DNA of 39,108 bases from Candidatus Omnitrophota bacterium. Lineage in GTDB: Bacteria > Omnitrophota > Gorgyraeia > 2-02-FULL-51-18. The notes under the pieces were generated by a model. That model searched no databases. It worked only from the letters and a program-made list of their open reading frames with translations, and was not told the origin of the DNA. Positions 1 to 10,238 of this stretch are shown here, piece by piece (the stretch's first letter is position 1; every line of letters begins with the position of its first letter). The stretch spans positions 1-39,108 of the forward strand of contig JACQQX010000049.1 of NCBI GenBank assembly GCA_016206805.1, given 5' to 3'. The translations under genes were made by a program, and so were the position numbers.

Positions 1-1965
1 ACGATGGACTGGATGGCGCAGGAGCAGGAGCGCGGCATCACCATCACCTCCGCCGCCACGACATGCTTCTGGAAGGACCATCGCCTCAACCTGATCGATA
101 CGCCGGGCCACGTGGATTTCACCGTGGAGGTCGAGCGTTCCTTAAAGGTTCTCGACGGCGCGGTTATCGTGTTCTGCGCGGTGGGTGGAGTGGAGCCCCA
201 GTCTGAAACCGTTTGGCGCCAGGCCGACCGTTACAAGGTTCCCCGCGTCTGTTTTGTGAATAAGATGGACCGCATTGGCGCGAATTTCAAAGCGGTGGTT
301 GAGCAGATTCGTGAACGGCTTTGCCCGGCCAGCGCGCCCATTCAGCTGCCGCTGGGAGCCGAAGACAAGTTTATGGGACAGATTGACGTGGTGGAAATGA
401 ACGCCAAGATTTATCACAGTGAGGATCTGGGGAGCCAGTACGATGTGGTTGAGATTCCCCAGGAATATAAAAAAGAAGCCGAAGCCGCCCACACGGAACT
501 GATTGAAAAAGTTTCCGAGTCCGATGACGCCCTGATGGACAAGTTTATCCATAGCCAGAAAATTTCGACCGAAGAATTAAAAGCCGCCATTCGCCGCGTG
601 ACGACAAAAAATATTTTTGTGCCGATCCTCTGCGGCTCCTCTTTTAAGAATAAGGGCGTTCAGCTGATGTTGGACGCGGTTGTGGATTATCTTCCGTCGC
701 CTCTGGATGTCCCGCCGGTACACGGCGTGCACCCGGTTACCAATGAAGACCTTTATCGCAGGCCCGACCCGAAAGAACCTCTGGCGGCGCTGGCTTTTAA
801 AATCGCGACGGACCCTTTTGTCGGAAAACTCACCTTTATCCGCGTTTATTCGGGCACGATCACATCCGGAACCTACGTTTACAACGCCTCCAAGAACGAA
901 AAAGAGCGTGTCGGCAAGCTCGTGCGCATGCATGCCAATAAGCAGGAAATTGTCGATGAAATCCGCGCCGGGGATATCGGCGCCGTCGTCGGTTTAAAGA
1001 AGACCGAAACCGGCGACTCGATTTGTGATGAAAAAAATCCCGCGATTCTTGAGCGCATGCAATTCCCGGATCCTGTCATCGATATGGCCATCGAGCCGGC
1101 GACCAAAGCCGATCAGGAAAAATTGGGCCTGGCGCTGAGCCGTTTGCGGGAAGAAGACCCTACCCTTCGCGTGCATTATGATCAGGAAACGGGCGAAACC
1201 ATTATCAGCGGCATGGGCGAGCTGCATTTGGAAATCATCGTGGACCGCATGAAACGGGAGTTCAAGGTTGAGGCCAATGTCGGCAAGCCGCAAGTCGCTT
1301 TCAAGGAAACGATTACCAAAGAAGTTGAAGTCGTCGGCAAGCATATTCAACAGTCCGGCGGCCGCGGTCAGTATGGCCACGTTGTTTTTGAGATGCGTCC
1401 CAATGAGAAGGGCAAGGGCGTCACGTTTGAAAGCAAGATCGTCGGCGGCGCGATTCCCCGCGAATACATCGCTCCGGTTAAAAATGGCGTGACGGAAGCC
1501 GCGCTTTCCGGAGCGCTTGCCGGTTATCCCGCGACCGATATTCATGTCGATTTGATCGATGGTTCTTTTCACGTGGTGGACTCCTCCGAGCTGGCTTTTA
1601 AGTTGGCGGCCATTTACGCCTTTAAAGATGGAATGCGCCAAGCCGGCGCTATTCTGCTTGAGCCCATCATGGACATCGAAGTGACGACTCCCGAAGAGTT
1701 CATGGGGGATGTCATCGGTGATTTGAGTTCCCGGCGCTGCAAAATCGAGTCCATGACTCAAAAAGGCACCGTGAAAGCGATTCGTGGTTTTGTGCCGCTG
1801 TCGGAAATGTTTGGTTACGCGACGTCCGTTCGCAGTTTGAGCCAGGGCCGCGCGACCTTTGTTATGCAGCCCTCGCATTACGAAGAAGTGCCGAAGATGA
1901 TCGCTGAGAAAATTGTGAAAGCCAGCAACACCCAGGAAGCCATCGCGCAAAGACGAACGAGATAA
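1..1965 (+). CDS. fusA: Elongation factor G, 5'-truncated by window edge
   Basis: This is the translocation GTPase that moves tRNA and mRNA through the ribosome. Counting from the first in-window ATG (base 4, an internal Met), it shows the G2 segment [10 protein letters not shown] (10-19), G3 DTPGHVD (32-38) and G4 NKMD (86-89). Domains II to V follow, with the GMGELHLE motif. The P-loop and roughly the first 55 residues lie upstream of the window, so the reading frame enters at base 1. The gene ends with TAA at 1963-1965 and tuf follows after 13 bases. This matches the usual str operon order (rpsL-rpsG-fusA-tuf). Identity is clear; only the start is unseen. Confidence 0.97.
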   Translation, partial: TMDWMAQEQERGITITSAATTCFWKDHRLNLIDTPGHVDFTVEVERSLKVLDGAVIVFCAVGGVEPQSETVWRQADRYKVPRVCFVNKMDRIGANFKAVVEQIRERLCPASAPIQLPLGAEDKFMGQIDVVEMNAKIYHSEDLGSQYDVVEIPQEYKKEAEAAHTELIEKVSESDDALMDKFIHSQKISTEELKAAIRRVTTKNIFVPILCGSSFKNKGVQLMLDAVVDYLPSPLDVPPVHGVHPVTNEDLYRRPDPKEPLAALAFKIATDPFVGKLTFIRVYSGTITSGTYVYNASKNEKERVGKLVRMHANKQEIVDEIRAGDIGAVVGLKKTETGDSICDEKNPAILERMQFPDPVIDMAIEPATKADQEKLGLALSRLREEDPTLRVHYDQETGETIISGMGELHLEIIVDRMKREFKVEANVGKPQVAFKETITKEVEVVGKHIQQSGGRGQYGHVVFEMRPNEKGKGVTFESKIVGGAIPREYIAPVKNGVTEAALSGALAGYPATDIHVDLIDGSFHVVDSSELAFKLAAIYAFKDGMRQAGAILLEPIMDIEVTTPEEFMGDVIGDLSSRRCKIESMTQKGTVKAIRGFVPLSEMFGYATSVRSLSQGRATFVMQPSHYEEVPKMIAEKIVKASNTQEAIAQRRTR

Positions 1966-1978
1966 TCAAGGAGCCTTT

Positions 1979-3169
1979 ATGTCCAAAGAAAAATTCGAAC
2001 GCACCAAACCTCACGTGAACGTGGGAACCATCGGCCACGTGGACCATGGCAAAACCACCCTGACAGCGGCCATCACCACGGTCCTGGCCAAAAAAGGCCT
2101 TGCCGAAGCCCGTCCCTTTGACACCATCGATAACGCCCCCGAAGAAAGAGAGCGGGGGATCACCATCGCCGTCTCCCACGTCGAATACCAGACCGAAAAG
2201 CGTCACTACGCCCACGTGGATTGCCCGGGTCACGCCGATTACATCAAAAACATGATTACCGGCGCCGCCCAGATGGACGGGGCGATTCTGGTGGTCTCAG
2301 CCACCGACGGCCCGATGCCTCAAACAAGAGAACATATCCTTTTAGCCCGTCAAGTCGGAGTTCCCGCCATCGTCGTATTCCTCAATAAGTGCGACGCGGT
2401 CGATGATAAAGAGCTCCTGGACCTTGTGGAAGTGGAAGTTAGAGAACTCCTCACCAAGTATCAATTCCCCGGCGATAAAATCCCTGTCATCCGCGGTTCA
2501 GCTCTTGAAGCTTTGAATAACCCCACCGATAACGCCAAGACCCAGTGCATCATGGACCTCATGAAGGCCGTGGATGAGTATGTCCCCACGCCCAAAAGAG
2601 AGACCGAAAAGCCCTTCCTGATGCCGATTGAAGACGTATTCTCCATCACCGGCCGTGGCACCGTCGGCACCGGCCGCATTGAGCGGGGCGCCTGCAAGGT
2701 TGGCGACGAAGTGGAAGTCGTCGGTATCAAAGCCACCAAGAAAACCGTCATCACCGGCATTGAAATGTTCCGAAAGCTTCTGGATGACGGCCAAGCCGGC
2801 GACAACGTCGGTCTTCTCTTAAGAGGTGTTGAAAAGAATGAACTGGAGCGGGGTCAGGTCCTTGCCAAGCCCGGAAGCATCACCCCCCACACCAAGTTCA
2901 AGGGAGAGGTCTATATCTTGACCAAAGAAGAGGGTGGAAGACACACCGCCTTTTTCAATGGCTATAAACCCCAGTTTTATTTTAGAACCACCGACGTTAC
3001 CGGCATCATCCAGCTTCCCAAAGACGTTGAGATGGTCATGCCCGGAGATCAAATCACCGTCACCGCCGAACTCATCACCCCCATCGCCATGGAGAAGGAG
3101 CTTCGCTTCGCCATCCGCGAAGGAGGCCATACGGTGGGCGCGGGTGTGATCTCGGAGATATTGGCATAA
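1979..3169 (+). CDS. tuf: Elongation factor Tu
   Basis: EF-Tu is the GTPase that delivers aminoacyl-tRNA to the ribosome. At 396 aa it has the normal family length. It shows the P-loop GHVDHGKT (19-26), RGITI in switch I, DCPGHAD (G3), NKCD (G4) and domain 2/3 motifs such as [13 protein letters not shown]. The ATG follows an AAGGAG ribosome-binding site at 1968-1973. It lies directly between fusA and rpsJ. Its codons look different from its neighbours (mostly GCC for Ala, many C-ending codons, AGA for Arg), which fits selection for very high expression but could also reflect gene conversion with a second tuf copy elsewhere. Confidence 0.98.
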   Translation: MSKEKFERTKPHVNVGTIGHVDHGKTTLTAAITTVLAKKGLAEARPFDTIDNAPEERERGITIAVSHVEYQTEKRHYAHVDCPGHADYIKNMITGAAQMDGAILVVSATDGPMPQTREHILLARQVGVPAIVVFLNKCDAVDDKELLDLVEVEVRELLTKYQFPGDKIPVIRGSALEALNNPTDNAKTQCIMDLMKAVDEYVPTPKRETEKPFLMPIEDVFSITGRGTVGTGRIERGACKVGDEVEVVGIKATKKTVITGIEMFRKLLDDGQAGDNVGLLLRGVEKNELERGQVLAKPGSITPHTKFKGEVYILTKEEGGRHTAFFNGYKPQFYFRTTDVTGIIQLPKDVEMVMPGDQITVTAELITPIAMEKELRFAIREGGHTVGAGVISEILA

Positions 3170-3171
3170 CC

Positions 3172-3489
3172 ATGGCGACAGCGGCAGGCGCGCAAAAAAT
3201 CAGGATCCGTTTAAAAGCATACGATCACCGCGTGCTGGATCAGTCGGCGCTTGAAATTGTCGATACCGCCAAGAGAACGGGCGCCAAGGTATCGGGCCCT
3301 ATTCCGTTGCCGACGGATTGCGAATTGATCACGGTCAACCGGTCTCCCGTGATCGATAAGAAATCGCGCGAGCAGTTCACCATGAAGACGCATAAGCGGC
3401 TTCTGGACATTTTAAACCCGACCGCCAAGACGATTGACGCGCTTCGCAAGCTCGATCTTCCGGCGGGCGTTGATGTGGAAATCAAATAA
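3172..3489 (+). CDS. rpsJ: 30S ribosomal protein S10
   Basis: S10 belongs to the 30S head and also acts in NusB-dependent antitermination. At 105 aa it has the expected size, with an extra MATAAGA start segment before the conserved [12 protein letters not shown]. The family signature [14 protein letters not shown] is present. The start lies 2 bases after the tuf stop, and its stop overlaps the rplC start by one base (TAATG). It is the first gene of the S10 cluster; here it appears to be co-transcribed from tuf because there is no room for a separate promoter. Confidence 0.97.
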   Translation: MATAAGAQKIRIRLKAYDHRVLDQSALEIVDTAKRTGAKVSGPIPLPTDCELITVNRSPVIDKKSREQFTMKTHKRLLDILNPTAKTIDALRKLDLPAGVDVEIK

Positions 3490-4211
3490 TGCAGGCCATT
3501 CTCGGTAAAAAAATTGGAATGACGCAGTACATCACCAAGGAAGGCGCTTTGATCGCCGCCACCGCGCTTGAAGCGGGACCTTGCCTGGTGACGGATGTCA
3601 AAAATAACCAAAAGCACGGTTACAAAGCCATGCAAATCGGTTATGGGGACGTTAAGGAAAAAAACGTATCCAAAGCGTATAAGACTCCTTTGCTGAAGAA
3701 AAACCTTCCGATCAAAAGATGGCTGAGGGAAGTGCGCTTGTCACCCGAAGAGAATGCCGAAGTGGGACAGGAAATCAAGGCCGATCTTTTCAAGGCCGGT
3801 GACTTGGTGGACGTGCGGGGCAAGTCCATCGGCAAGGGTTTTGCCGGCGGCATGAAAAGATGGCATTGGCGCGGAGGTCCGGGAAGTCACGGTTCCATGT
3901 TCCATCGCCGTATCGGATCGGTGGGCGCCAGCTCCTTTCCTTCCCGAACATGGCCCGGACATCATATGCCCGGCCATATGGGCGACGCGACGATTACCGC
4001 GCAAAATCTTGAAGTTTTGAAAGTGGATGTGGCCCAAAATTTGATTTTAGTCAAAGGCGCGGTTCCCGGCGGCGACAACGCGCTTCTTTACATTCGCAGG
4101 TCATTGAAACAGCCGGCGGGTCTGAAGCCCAAAGCGGCGCCCAAGGTAAAAGAAAAGAAAGATCCCCTCAAAGCGGCCAAACAAGCGGCCGCCGGCGGTA
4201 AGAAAAAATGA
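3489..4211 (+). CDS. rplC: 50S ribosomal protein L3 with basic C-terminal tail
   Basis: L3 is an early-assembly 23S rRNA-binding protein with a loop reaching the peptidyl transferase centre. The loop region ([16 protein letters not shown], then [10 protein letters not shown]) is well conserved. The protein is 240 aa, against about 205-215 in most bacteria; the excess is a Lys/Ala/Pro-rich tail from about residue 210 ending in GGKKK. It starts in a TAATG overlap with rpsJ and its end overlaps the rplD ATG (ATGA), consistent with translational coupling. The tail resembles those on L4, L22 and S13 here. Confidence 0.97.
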   Translation: MQAILGKKIGMTQYITKEGALIAATALEAGPCLVTDVKNNQKHGYKAMQIGYGDVKEKNVSKAYKTPLLKKNLPIKRWLREVRLSPEENAEVGQEIKADLFKAGDLVDVRGKSIGKGFAGGMKRWHWRGGPGSHGSMFHRRIGSVGASSFPSRTWPGHHMPGHMGDATITAQNLEVLKVDVAQNLILVKGAVPGGDNALLYIRRSLKQPAGLKPKAAPKVKEKKDPLKAAKQAAAGGKKK

Positions 4212-4918
4212 AGAAGCCCGCGGCAAAAAAGACAGTGAAGAAGGTCGCCGTAAAACGGGCGCGCAAAACACCTAAAACCAAAGCGGCTGTGAAAGAGTTG
4301 ACGCTTTCCGTGCAAGATCTGAACGGCAAGGCCCATGAAACCATCACACTCGACCCGATTTTTAATGATGGACGCGTGAACACGCATGTGGTTTATCAGG
4401 CTGTTGTGAATTACCAGGCCGGCCAGCGGACCGGAACGGCCTCCACCAAAGACAGAGGCCATGTTCGCGGCGGCGGCAAGAAACCCTGGAAACAAAAGGG
4501 AACCGGCCAGGCCCGACATGGCTCACGGCGATCTCCCATTTGGCGGGGCGGCGGCGTGACATTTGGTCCGATGCCGCGCGACTATTCTTATTCATTGCCG
4601 CATCAAATCAAGCGTCAGGCGGTGGTGGAAGGCCTGAAGGATAAGGTCGCCGGCGGCAAACTGGTTTTGGTTCGCGAGTTAAGTTTTACCGAACCCAAAA
4701 CCCAGCTCATGGCGGAAGTGATCGAAAAGCTAAAGCTCGAGAAGCCATTGTTTCTCGTGGATCAAAAAAATAAGAATGTAGTGCTGGCTTCCCGGAACGT
4801 GCCGGGCGTCACGCTCAAAACGGCTTTGGAAGTCAACGCGCTGGACGTGGTTTCTCACAAAGAGTGCGTGATCACCAAGTCCGCTTATGTGGGTTTAATC
4901 AAGAGACTCAAGTCATGA
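4208..4918 (+). CDS. rplD: 50S ribosomal protein L4 with basic N-terminal extension
   Basis: L4 binds 23S rRNA domain I and lines the exit tunnel; in some bacteria it represses its own operon. The 236 aa protein has a lysine-rich extension of about 30 residues (starting [12 protein letters not shown]) before the normal L4 fold. The tunnel loop segment GTGQARHGSRRSPIWRGGG is clearly present. The start overlaps the rplC stop (ATGA) and the stop overlaps the rplW ATG. An internal start that skips the extension cannot be excluded, but the overlap with rplC favours this one. Confidence 0.96.
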   Translation: MKKPAAKKTVKKVAVKRARKTPKTKAAVKELTLSVQDLNGKAHETITLDPIFNDGRVNTHVVYQAVVNYQAGQRTGTASTKDRGHVRGGGKKPWKQKGTGQARHGSRRSPIWRGGGVTFGPMPRDYSYSLPHQIKRQAVVEGLKDKVAGGKLVLVRELSFTEPKTQLMAEVIEKLKLEKPLFLVDQKNKNVVLASRNVPGVTLKTALEVNALDVVSHKECVITKSAYVGLIKRLKS

Positions 4919-5193
4919 ACGATTTTCAAATCTTAAAAACATTGCTTCGTACGGAAAAAGGCGTTCAGGCGCTGCCCGACAACAAATACGTATTTTCCGT
5001 CAGCCCGAAGGCCAACAAGATTCAAATCAAAAAAGCCGTGGAGCATATTTACAAGGTCAAAGTGGGCGATGTGAATACGCTGGTGATGTCCGGTAAATGG
5101 AGAAGGGTCCGCCGTGAGGCCGGAAAAACTCCCGACTGGAAAAAAGCTGTCGTAACCCTTAAGGAAGGCCAGAGGATTGATTATGGGCAATAA
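4915..5193 (+). CDS. rplW: 50S ribosomal protein L23
   Basis: L23 sits at the polypeptide exit and docks trigger factor and SRP. I start it at the ATG overlapping the rplD stop (ATGA, 4915-4918), giving 92 aa; an upstream in-frame extension would run deep into rplD. The sequence begins [16 protein letters not shown] and carries the conserved region [20 protein letters not shown], here followed by HIYKVKV. Its stop lies just after the rplB start, so both genes overlap by 11 bases. Confidence 0.96.
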   Translation: MNDFQILKTLLRTEKGVQALPDNKYVFSVSPKANKIQIKKAVEHIYKVKVGDVNTLVMSGKWRRVRREAGKTPDWKKAVVTLKEGQRIDYGQ

Positions 5194-6016
5194 ATCATTT
5201 GACGCGCGCACGCCGTCTTTGCGTTGGACCTCGATCTCTGATTTCGCGGAGATTACCCCCAAGCATAAAAAACCGGAAAAGTCGCTCATCGAGCCATTGA
5301 AGCGGTCCGGCGGCCGTAATTCCCATGGCCGCATGACGTCCCGCCGCCGCGGCGGCGGACATAAGAAAAATTATCGCATCATTGATTTCAGGCGGGACAA
5401 GCGGGGCATCGCCGGAAAAGTCATTTCCATCGAATACGATCCCAATCGCACCGCCCGCATCGCGTTAATCGAATATGCCGATAAAGAAAAACGGTATATT
5501 TTGGCTCCGGTGGGACTCACCGTCGGCGCGACGATTACCAGTGGTCCCGGTTTTGAAGCGTTGTTGGGCAACGCGATGCCGCTCAAGGACATGCCGTTGG
5601 GTATTCAAGTGCATAACGTGGAATTGGAAGAGGGGCGCGGCGGAAAAATGGCCCGCAGCGCCGGATCTTATGCCACATTGATGGCCAAAGAGGGGGAGTT
5701 TGCCCATTTGCGCCTGCCTTCGGGCGAAGTGAGACTGGTCCGATCGGTTTGCTATGCCACCGTGGGACAAGTCGGCAATATCGATCATGAAAATCTTTCA
5801 TTGGGCAAGGCGGGCCGCCATCGCTGGATGGGCCGTCGGCCGGCCTCGCGCGCAGTGGCCAAGAATCCTGTCGATCATCCGATGGGCGGCGGTGAAGGCA
5901 AGTCTTCCGGCGGGCGCCACCCGACGTCCAGAAGCGGCCAGCTCGCCAAGGGGCTCAAGACACGCCGCAAGAAGAAGCATAGTTCCAAATACATTGTGAC
6001 AGGGAGACCTCGATAA
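5183..6016 (+). CDS. rplB: 50S ribosomal protein L2
   Basis: L2 is an essential 23S rRNA-binding protein near the peptidyl transferase centre and subunit bridge. I choose ATG 5183 (277 aa, MGNKSF) rather than the in-frame TTG at 5177, because the AGAGGA at 5171-5176 is spaced 6 bases from the ATG. The family motifs [17 protein letters not shown] near the N-terminus and [13 protein letters not shown] with the conserved catalytic-region His near the C-terminus are present. The length equals the usual 270-280 aa. The stop overlaps rpsS by one base (TAATG). Confidence 0.97.
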   Translation: MGNKSFDARTPSLRWTSISDFAEITPKHKKPEKSLIEPLKRSGGRNSHGRMTSRRRGGGHKKNYRIIDFRRDKRGIAGKVISIEYDPNRTARIALIEYADKEKRYILAPVGLTVGATITSGPGFEALLGNAMPLKDMPLGIQVHNVELEEGRGGKMARSAGSYATLMAKEGEFAHLRLPSGEVRLVRSVCYATVGQVGNIDHENLSLGKAGRHRWMGRRPASRAVAKNPVDHPMGGGEGKSSGGRHPTSRSGQLAKGLKTRRKKKHSSKYIVTGRPR

Positions 6017-6300
6017 TGGGACGTTCCGTCAGCAAAGGGCCGTTCGTGGACGAGAAACTTTTGAAAAAAGTAACCGCCATGCAAAAGCAAAGGGACCGTA
6101 AGCCCATCAAGACCTGGTCCCGCCGCTCGACCGTGACACCCGATTTTGTGGGTTTGACCATGATGATTCACAATGGAAAAATGTTTATCGCGACCTACAT
6201 CACGGAAAACATGGTGGGGCATAAGCTCGGCGAATTTTCCCCCTCGCGCACTTTCCGCAAACACGGCGGCATCACCAAACAGACAGCGGAGTTGACGTAA
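6016..6300 (+). CDS. rpsS: 30S ribosomal protein S19
   Basis: S19 forms a complex with S13 in the 30S head near the A and P sites. The 94 aa protein is of normal size. It begins [18 protein letters not shown] and carries the typical C-terminal half with [13 protein letters not shown] and [16 protein letters not shown]. It is translationally coupled on both sides through TAATG overlaps with rplB and rplV. Confidence 0.97.
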   Translation: MGRSVSKGPFVDEKLLKKVTAMQKQRDRKPIKTWSRRSTVTPDFVGLTMMIHNGKMFIATYITENMVGHKLGEFSPSRTFRKHGGITKQTAELT

Positions 6301-6734
6301 TGATTTCGCAGGCATCGGTTAAATTCATTCGCATCGCTCCCCGCAAAGTGCGGTACGTGATCGATTTGATCCGCAAAAAGAGTGTGCGGGAGGCTCAGGC
6401 TATTTTAAGCGGCTCTCCCCGTCGCGCCGGCGGCATTATCAGCAAGCTTTTAAATCAGGCCATCGACGCGGCCGAGAAAAATTCCCGGCGCAATGCCGGC
6501 GAGCTTTATGTTTCCAAGGTCATGGCTGACGGCGGGCCGTCGATGCGCCGTTTCCGGGCCGCCAGCATGGGCCGGGCTTCGTTGATTCATAAAAGAACCA
6601 GCCATATCGTGTTGGAGCTCGATCTTCTGAAGAAGGCCGTCGCCGCGCCGCCCGCGATAACCGCGACAAAGAAAGAGCCAAAAAAGACAGCCGCGGCCGG
6701 CAGTAAGAATAAGAAATTGGTAGGAGCCAAATAA
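6300..6734 (+). CDS. rplV: 50S ribosomal protein L22 with basic C-terminal tail
   Basis: L22 contacts all 23S rRNA domains and extends a beta-hairpin into the exit tunnel. The core (about residues 1-112) shows the typical [17 protein letters not shown] start and the tunnel hairpin with [17 protein letters not shown]. The 144 aa protein exceeds the usual 110-115 aa by a Lys/Ala-rich tail from about residue 113. It overlaps rpsS by one base and is one base away from rpsC. Confidence 0.96.
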   Translation: MISQASVKFIRIAPRKVRYVIDLIRKKSVREAQAILSGSPRRAGGIISKLLNQAIDAAEKNSRRNAGELYVSKVMADGGPSMRRFRAASMGRASLIHKRTSHIVLELDLLKKAVAAPPAITATKKEPKKTAAAGSKNKKLVGAK

Positions 6735-6735
6735 A

Positions 6736-7417
6736 ATGGGTCAAAAAGTTCATCCCGTCAGTTTGCGCTTGGGCATCACCAAGACCTGGAGTTCCCGCTG
6801 GTATGCCGGGAAAAAGGACTACGCGAAGTACCTGCATGAAGATTTGAAGATGCGCCGCCATGTTCATAAGACATTCCAGCAGGCGGCCATTTCCAGAGTT
6901 GAAATCGAGCGGGCCAGCGACAAGATCCGAGTGCATGTGTTCACGGCGCGTCCGGGCGTGATCATCGGCAGAAAAGGCGCCGACATCGATCGTCTCCGCG
7001 AGGATTTGCAAAAGGTTACCGGCAACAAGGAAGTGGACGTCAAGATTCGCGAGATCAAAAGCCCCGCGATTGACGCCCAGCTGATTTCCGAGAATATCGC
7101 GCTTCAGCTGGAAAAGCGCATCGCTTTCCGCCGCGCGATGAAAAAAGCGATGCAGCAGGCGATGGATAACGGCGCCAAGGGCATCAAAATCCAAACCAAG
7201 GGGCGTTTGGCCGGTTCGGAAATCGCCCGCGCCGAAGGGTATCTGGAGGGAACCGTGCCGCTGCACACTTTGCGCGCGGATATTGATTACGGTTTTTCAG
7301 AGTCCCTGACCACTTACGGCAAGATCGGCGTTAAAGTGATTGTGTATAAAGGCGATATCATCAAAAAGACCAGCGCGGTCGTGGCGGACGCGCCCGTTCC
7401 GGTTCAGGAGACTCCCG

Positions 7418-7434
<17 letters not shown>
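6736..7434 (+). CDS. rpsC: 30S ribosomal protein S3
   Basis: S3 lies at the mRNA entry pore and contributes to helicase activity of the 30S subunit. It begins [16 protein letters not shown], and the KH-domain loop GVIIGRKG is at 74-81. The C-terminal domain includes [18 protein letters not shown]. At 232 aa it has normal length, ending in a short acidic/Ala tail. A TAGGAG ribosome-binding site sits at 6721-6726. The gene's end overlaps rplP by 17 bases. Confidence 0.97.
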
Positions 7435-7830
<396 letters not shown>

Positions 7831-7834
<4 letters not shown>

Positions 7835-8037
7835 GCGTCTTGAAGGCCAAAGATTTGAGAAATCTGAGCGTCAGTGAGCTCGATGAAAAGAAGAAAGCCG
7901 TTGAGAAGGAGCTTTTTGAGCTCCGCCAGAAAAAGGTCACCGGTCAGCTCGACAAGCCTCATCGCTTCAAGCTTTTGCGGCATGAGATTGCGCGACTCAA
8001 CACGGTAAGACAAGAGAAAGCAAAGAAAAATGTCTGA
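7831..8037 (+). CDS. rpmC: 50S ribosomal protein L29
   Basis: L29 is a small two-helix protein next to L23 at the tunnel exit. The 68 aa product has the expected length and motifs: a [12 protein letters not shown] start helix, [12 protein letters not shown], then a second helix with [14 protein letters not shown]. It starts in an ATGA overlap with rplP and overlaps rpsQ by 8 bases, so expression is probably translationally coupled. Confidence 0.96.
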
Positions 8038-8329
8038 GACAGTCCGGGAAAATTTAAGAAAAGAACGCATGGGCGTGGTCACCAGCGACAAGATGCAAAA
8101 AACCATCGTGGTCCAGGTGAAGCGCAAAACCCGGCACCCCTTGTACGGAAAAGTCATTGAAAAGGCCAAAAAATTCAAAGTGCATGATGAGAAAAATGAG
8201 GCCAAGATCGGGGATACGGTCAAAATCACCGAAACCCGCCCTCTGTCCAAAGACAAGCGGTGGCGTTTGGTGGCTGTCGTGAGCCGCGGCCAGGGAAAAA
8301 GCGCGCTTGATTTGAAGGAAACCGTTTAA
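8030..8329 (+). CDS. rpsQ: 30S ribosomal protein S17
   Basis: S17 is an OB-fold primary 16S rRNA-binding protein. The 99 aa product shows [17 protein letters not shown] (after a 13-residue leader with NLRKER) and later [21 protein letters not shown], split here by one residue from the usual signature. A short C-terminal extension follows. It begins inside rpmC (8-base overlap) and ends 2 bases before rplN, within the canonical order L29-S17-L14. Confidence 0.96.
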   Translation: MSETVRENLRKERMGVVTSDKMQKTIVVQVKRKTRHPLYGKVIEKAKKFKVHDEKNEAKIGDTVKITETRPLSKDKRWRLVAVVSRGQGKSALDLKETV

Positions 8330-8331
8330 CC

Positions 8332-8700
8332 ATGATTCGGATGAGGACCGTGCTTGAAGTAGCGGACAATACCGGCGCCAAGAAAGCCGCCTGTATCGGC
8401 GTGATCGGGCGTTCGGGACGGTTGATCGCCGAAGTCGGTGACATCATCAGCGCCAACGTCAAAGAAGCTTCGCCGGACGCGACGGTCAAGAAGGGCGAAG
8501 TGGTCAAGGGTGTTGTGGTCCGCACGAAGAATAAAATCCGCCGTTCTGACGGCACCTCTTTGAGATTTGACAGCAACGCGCTGGTGATTATCGACACTCA
8601 GCGCAATCCCCGGGGCACGCGTATTTTCGGGCCGGTTCCCAGGGAGCTGCGCGACAAAGGGTTTATGAAGATTATTTCGCTCGCCCCGGAGGTTATTTAA
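8332..8700 (+). CDS. rplN: 50S ribosomal protein L14
   Basis: L14 forms an intersubunit bridge and is the target of RsfS. The 122 aa protein is of exact family length. It begins [19 protein letters not shown] and carries the conserved [17 protein letters not shown] and [14 protein letters not shown] segments. It lies 2 bases downstream of rpsQ and 1 base upstream of rplX; its final codons hold the GGAGG (8688-8692) that serves the rplX GTG start. Confidence 0.97.
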   Translation: MIRMRTVLEVADNTGAKKAACIGVIGRSGRLIAEVGDIISANVKEASPDATVKKGEVVKGVVVRTKNKIRRSDGTSLRFDSNALVIIDTQRNPRGTRIFGPVPRELRDKGFMKIISLAPEVI

Positions 8701-8701
8701 A

Positions 8702-9019
8702 GTGAGTTTGAGAATTCGAAGAGGCGACAAAGTGAAGGTTCTTGCCGGGAAAGACAAAGGCAAAACCGGAAAAGTCATCCATGTGTATCCTGAAAAGGGC
8801 AAAGCGCTCGTGGAAGGCGTGAACATGATTAAAAAGCATGCCCGTAAAAGCCAGCAGCATCCCAAGGGCGCTATTTTGTCCCAGGAGTCGTTGATCGCGC
8901 TGGCAAAGCTGAGCCTGGTGGATCCCAATAACGGCAAGGCGACGCGTTTTCGCACATTGGTGGCCAAGGACGGATCGAAGCAGAGAGTGGCGGTGGGAAC
9001 CAAAGCGGTGATCGCATGA
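8702..9019 (+). CDS. rplX: 50S ribosomal protein L24 (GTG start)
   Basis: L24 starts 50S assembly by binding the 5' part of 23S rRNA. The 105 aa product has an N-terminal KOW motif (RRGDKVKVLAGKDKGKTGKV) and the typical EGVNMIKKHARKSQ segment. The start is GTG at 8702, supported by GGAGG at 8688-8692 with 9-base spacing. Its end overlaps the rplE ATG (ATGA). Confidence 0.96.
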   Translation: MSLRIRRGDKVKVLAGKDKGKTGKVIHVYPEKGKALVEGVNMIKKHARKSQQHPKGAILSQESLIALAKLSLVDPNNGKATRFRTLVAKDGSKQRVAVGTKAVIA

Positions 9020-9618
9020 CAAAGCCTAAAACGGTTTTTCTTCAGGAGTTCTACCATAAGGAAGCGGTGCCGCAGATGATGAAGAAATTTAAATACAAAA
9101 ACGCGCTCCAAGTGCCGCATTTGGAAAAAATCTCGGTCAATATGGGTGTGGGTAAGGGCGCCGAAGACATCAAAATCGTCGAAACCGCGCAGGCGGAGCT
9201 CAGCCAGATCACCGGCCAGCACGCGGTGATCACCCGCTCCAAAAAGGCCATCTCCAATTTTAAAATCCGCGAGAACGCGCCCGTTGGCTGCCGCGTGACG
9301 CTTCGCCGCCGGACGATGTTCGAGTTTCTTGAGAGGCTGGTGCGTGTGGCGCTTCCCCGCGTGCGTGACTTCCGCGGTGTCAGCCCCAGAGGATTTGACA
9401 AGGCCGGCAACTATAGCTTTGGGATCCAAGAGCAGAATATTTTTCCGGAAATCGAGGCGGACCGCGTGCCCCGCGTGCAGGGGATGGATATCACCATCGT
9501 CATCAAAGGCGCGCGTTCCATTGAGGAGTCCAAAGAGCTTTTGACGCTGATGGGCGTTCCCTTCCGGGTAAAAGTGGAAAAAACAGTAACGGCTTCCGTA
9601 CCAGCGGGACAAGTTTAA
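9016..9618 (+). CDS. rplE: 50S ribosomal protein L5
   Basis: L5 binds 5S rRNA in the central protuberance and contacts P-site tRNA. At 200 aa it is about 20 residues longer than the usual 179-182 aa, with small extensions at both ends. Recognisable segments are [51 protein letters not shown] and [13 protein letters not shown]. It overlaps rplX by 4 bases and is followed by rpsZ after 13 bases. Confidence 0.96.
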   Translation: MTKPKTVFLQEFYHKEAVPQMMKKFKYKNALQVPHLEKISVNMGVGKGAEDIKIVETAQAELSQITGQHAVITRSKKAISNFKIRENAPVGCRVTLRRRTMFEFLERLVRVALPRVRDFRGVSPRGFDKAGNYSFGIQEQNIFPEIEADRVPRVQGMDITIVIKGARSIEESKELLTLMGVPFRVKVEKTVTASVPAGQV

Positions 9619-9631
9619 AAAGGTCAGCGAA

Positions 9632-9817
9632 ATGGCTAAAAAATCATTGATGTTGAAACAACAAAGGCCCCCGAAATTCAAAACGCAGGCGTACAACCGT
9701 TGCATGCAATGCGGAAAAACACGGGGATACTATCGAAGATACAAACTTTGCCGTATCTGCCTCAGGGAATTGGCTTCCAGCGGTCAAATTCCGGGTCTTC
9801 TCAAGGCAAGCTGGTAA
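9632..9817 (+). CDS. rpsZ: 30S ribosomal protein S14, zinc-binding type Z
   Basis: This is the short zinc-type S14, 61 aa, a late-assembling protein of the 30S head. It shows two CXXC pairs, in CMQCGKTRG and [10 protein letters not shown] (Cys 24, 27, 40, 43), followed by the terminal [11 protein letters not shown] typical of the family. It sits in the standard place between rplE and rpsH. The zinc-independent 89-101 aa form is not present here; a second copy elsewhere cannot be judged. Confidence 0.96.
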   Translation: MAKKSLMLKQQRPPKFKTQAYNRCMQCGKTRGYYRRYKLCRICLRELASSGQIPGLLKASW

Positions 9818-9836
9818 GAGAGAAAGGTAAAAAGAA

Positions 9837-10235
9837 ATGTCGTTGTCCGATCCTATCGCCGACGCGTTGACGGCCATTCGCAACGCCAGCCGCGCCGGAA
9901 AAGAGCGCGTTGATTTGAAGGCTTCGTCGCTTTTGGCGCAGGTATTGAAAGTATTGAAGCACGAGCGTTTTATTTATGATTATCGCCGCATTGAAGACAA
10001 GAAGCAGGGGATTTTGCGCGTCTACCTGAAGAAAGAAAACGAGACGCTCAGAGCCATCAGCCACATTGTCCGCGTTTCGCGTCCGGGACTGCGCATTTAT
10101 AAGAACAGGCTTGAGATTCCGACGGTGTTGAATGGGTTGGGAGTTTGCGTGTTGTCGACGCCTGAGGGTGTCATGTCCGGCCAGACCGCCAAAAAGAGAA
10201 ACGTCGGCGGTGAAGTTTTATTGAAGGTTTGGTGA
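9837..10235 (+). CDS. rpsH: 30S ribosomal protein S8
   Basis: S8 binds the central domain of 16S rRNA and is the translational repressor of the spc operon in E. coli. At 132 aa it has the normal length. It begins MSLSDPIADALTAIRNASRAG, with the C-terminal GLGVCVLSTPEGVMSGQTAKKRNVGGEVL region. A purine-rich AAAGG stretch precedes the ATG. I did not identify a clear S8 autoregulatory site in the nearby mRNA. Confidence 0.97.
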   Translation: MSLSDPIADALTAIRNASRAGKERVDLKASSLLAQVLKVLKHERFIYDYRRIEDKKQGILRVYLKKENETLRAISHIVRVSRPGLRIYKNRLEIPTVLNGLGVCVLSTPEGVMSGQTAKKRNVGGEVLLKVW

Positions 10236-10238
10236 GCG

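Noticed and set aside
5177-5182. Upstream TTG start for rplB
   Set aside because: It is too close to the AGAGGA site to be used; ATG 5183 has proper spacing and gives the usual L2 start.
8326-9705. Long minus-strand frame (459 codons) opposite rplN-rplX-rplE-rpsZ
   Set aside because: It is antisense to four certain ribosomal protein genes and its translation matches no family. Biased codon third positions explain such shadow frames.
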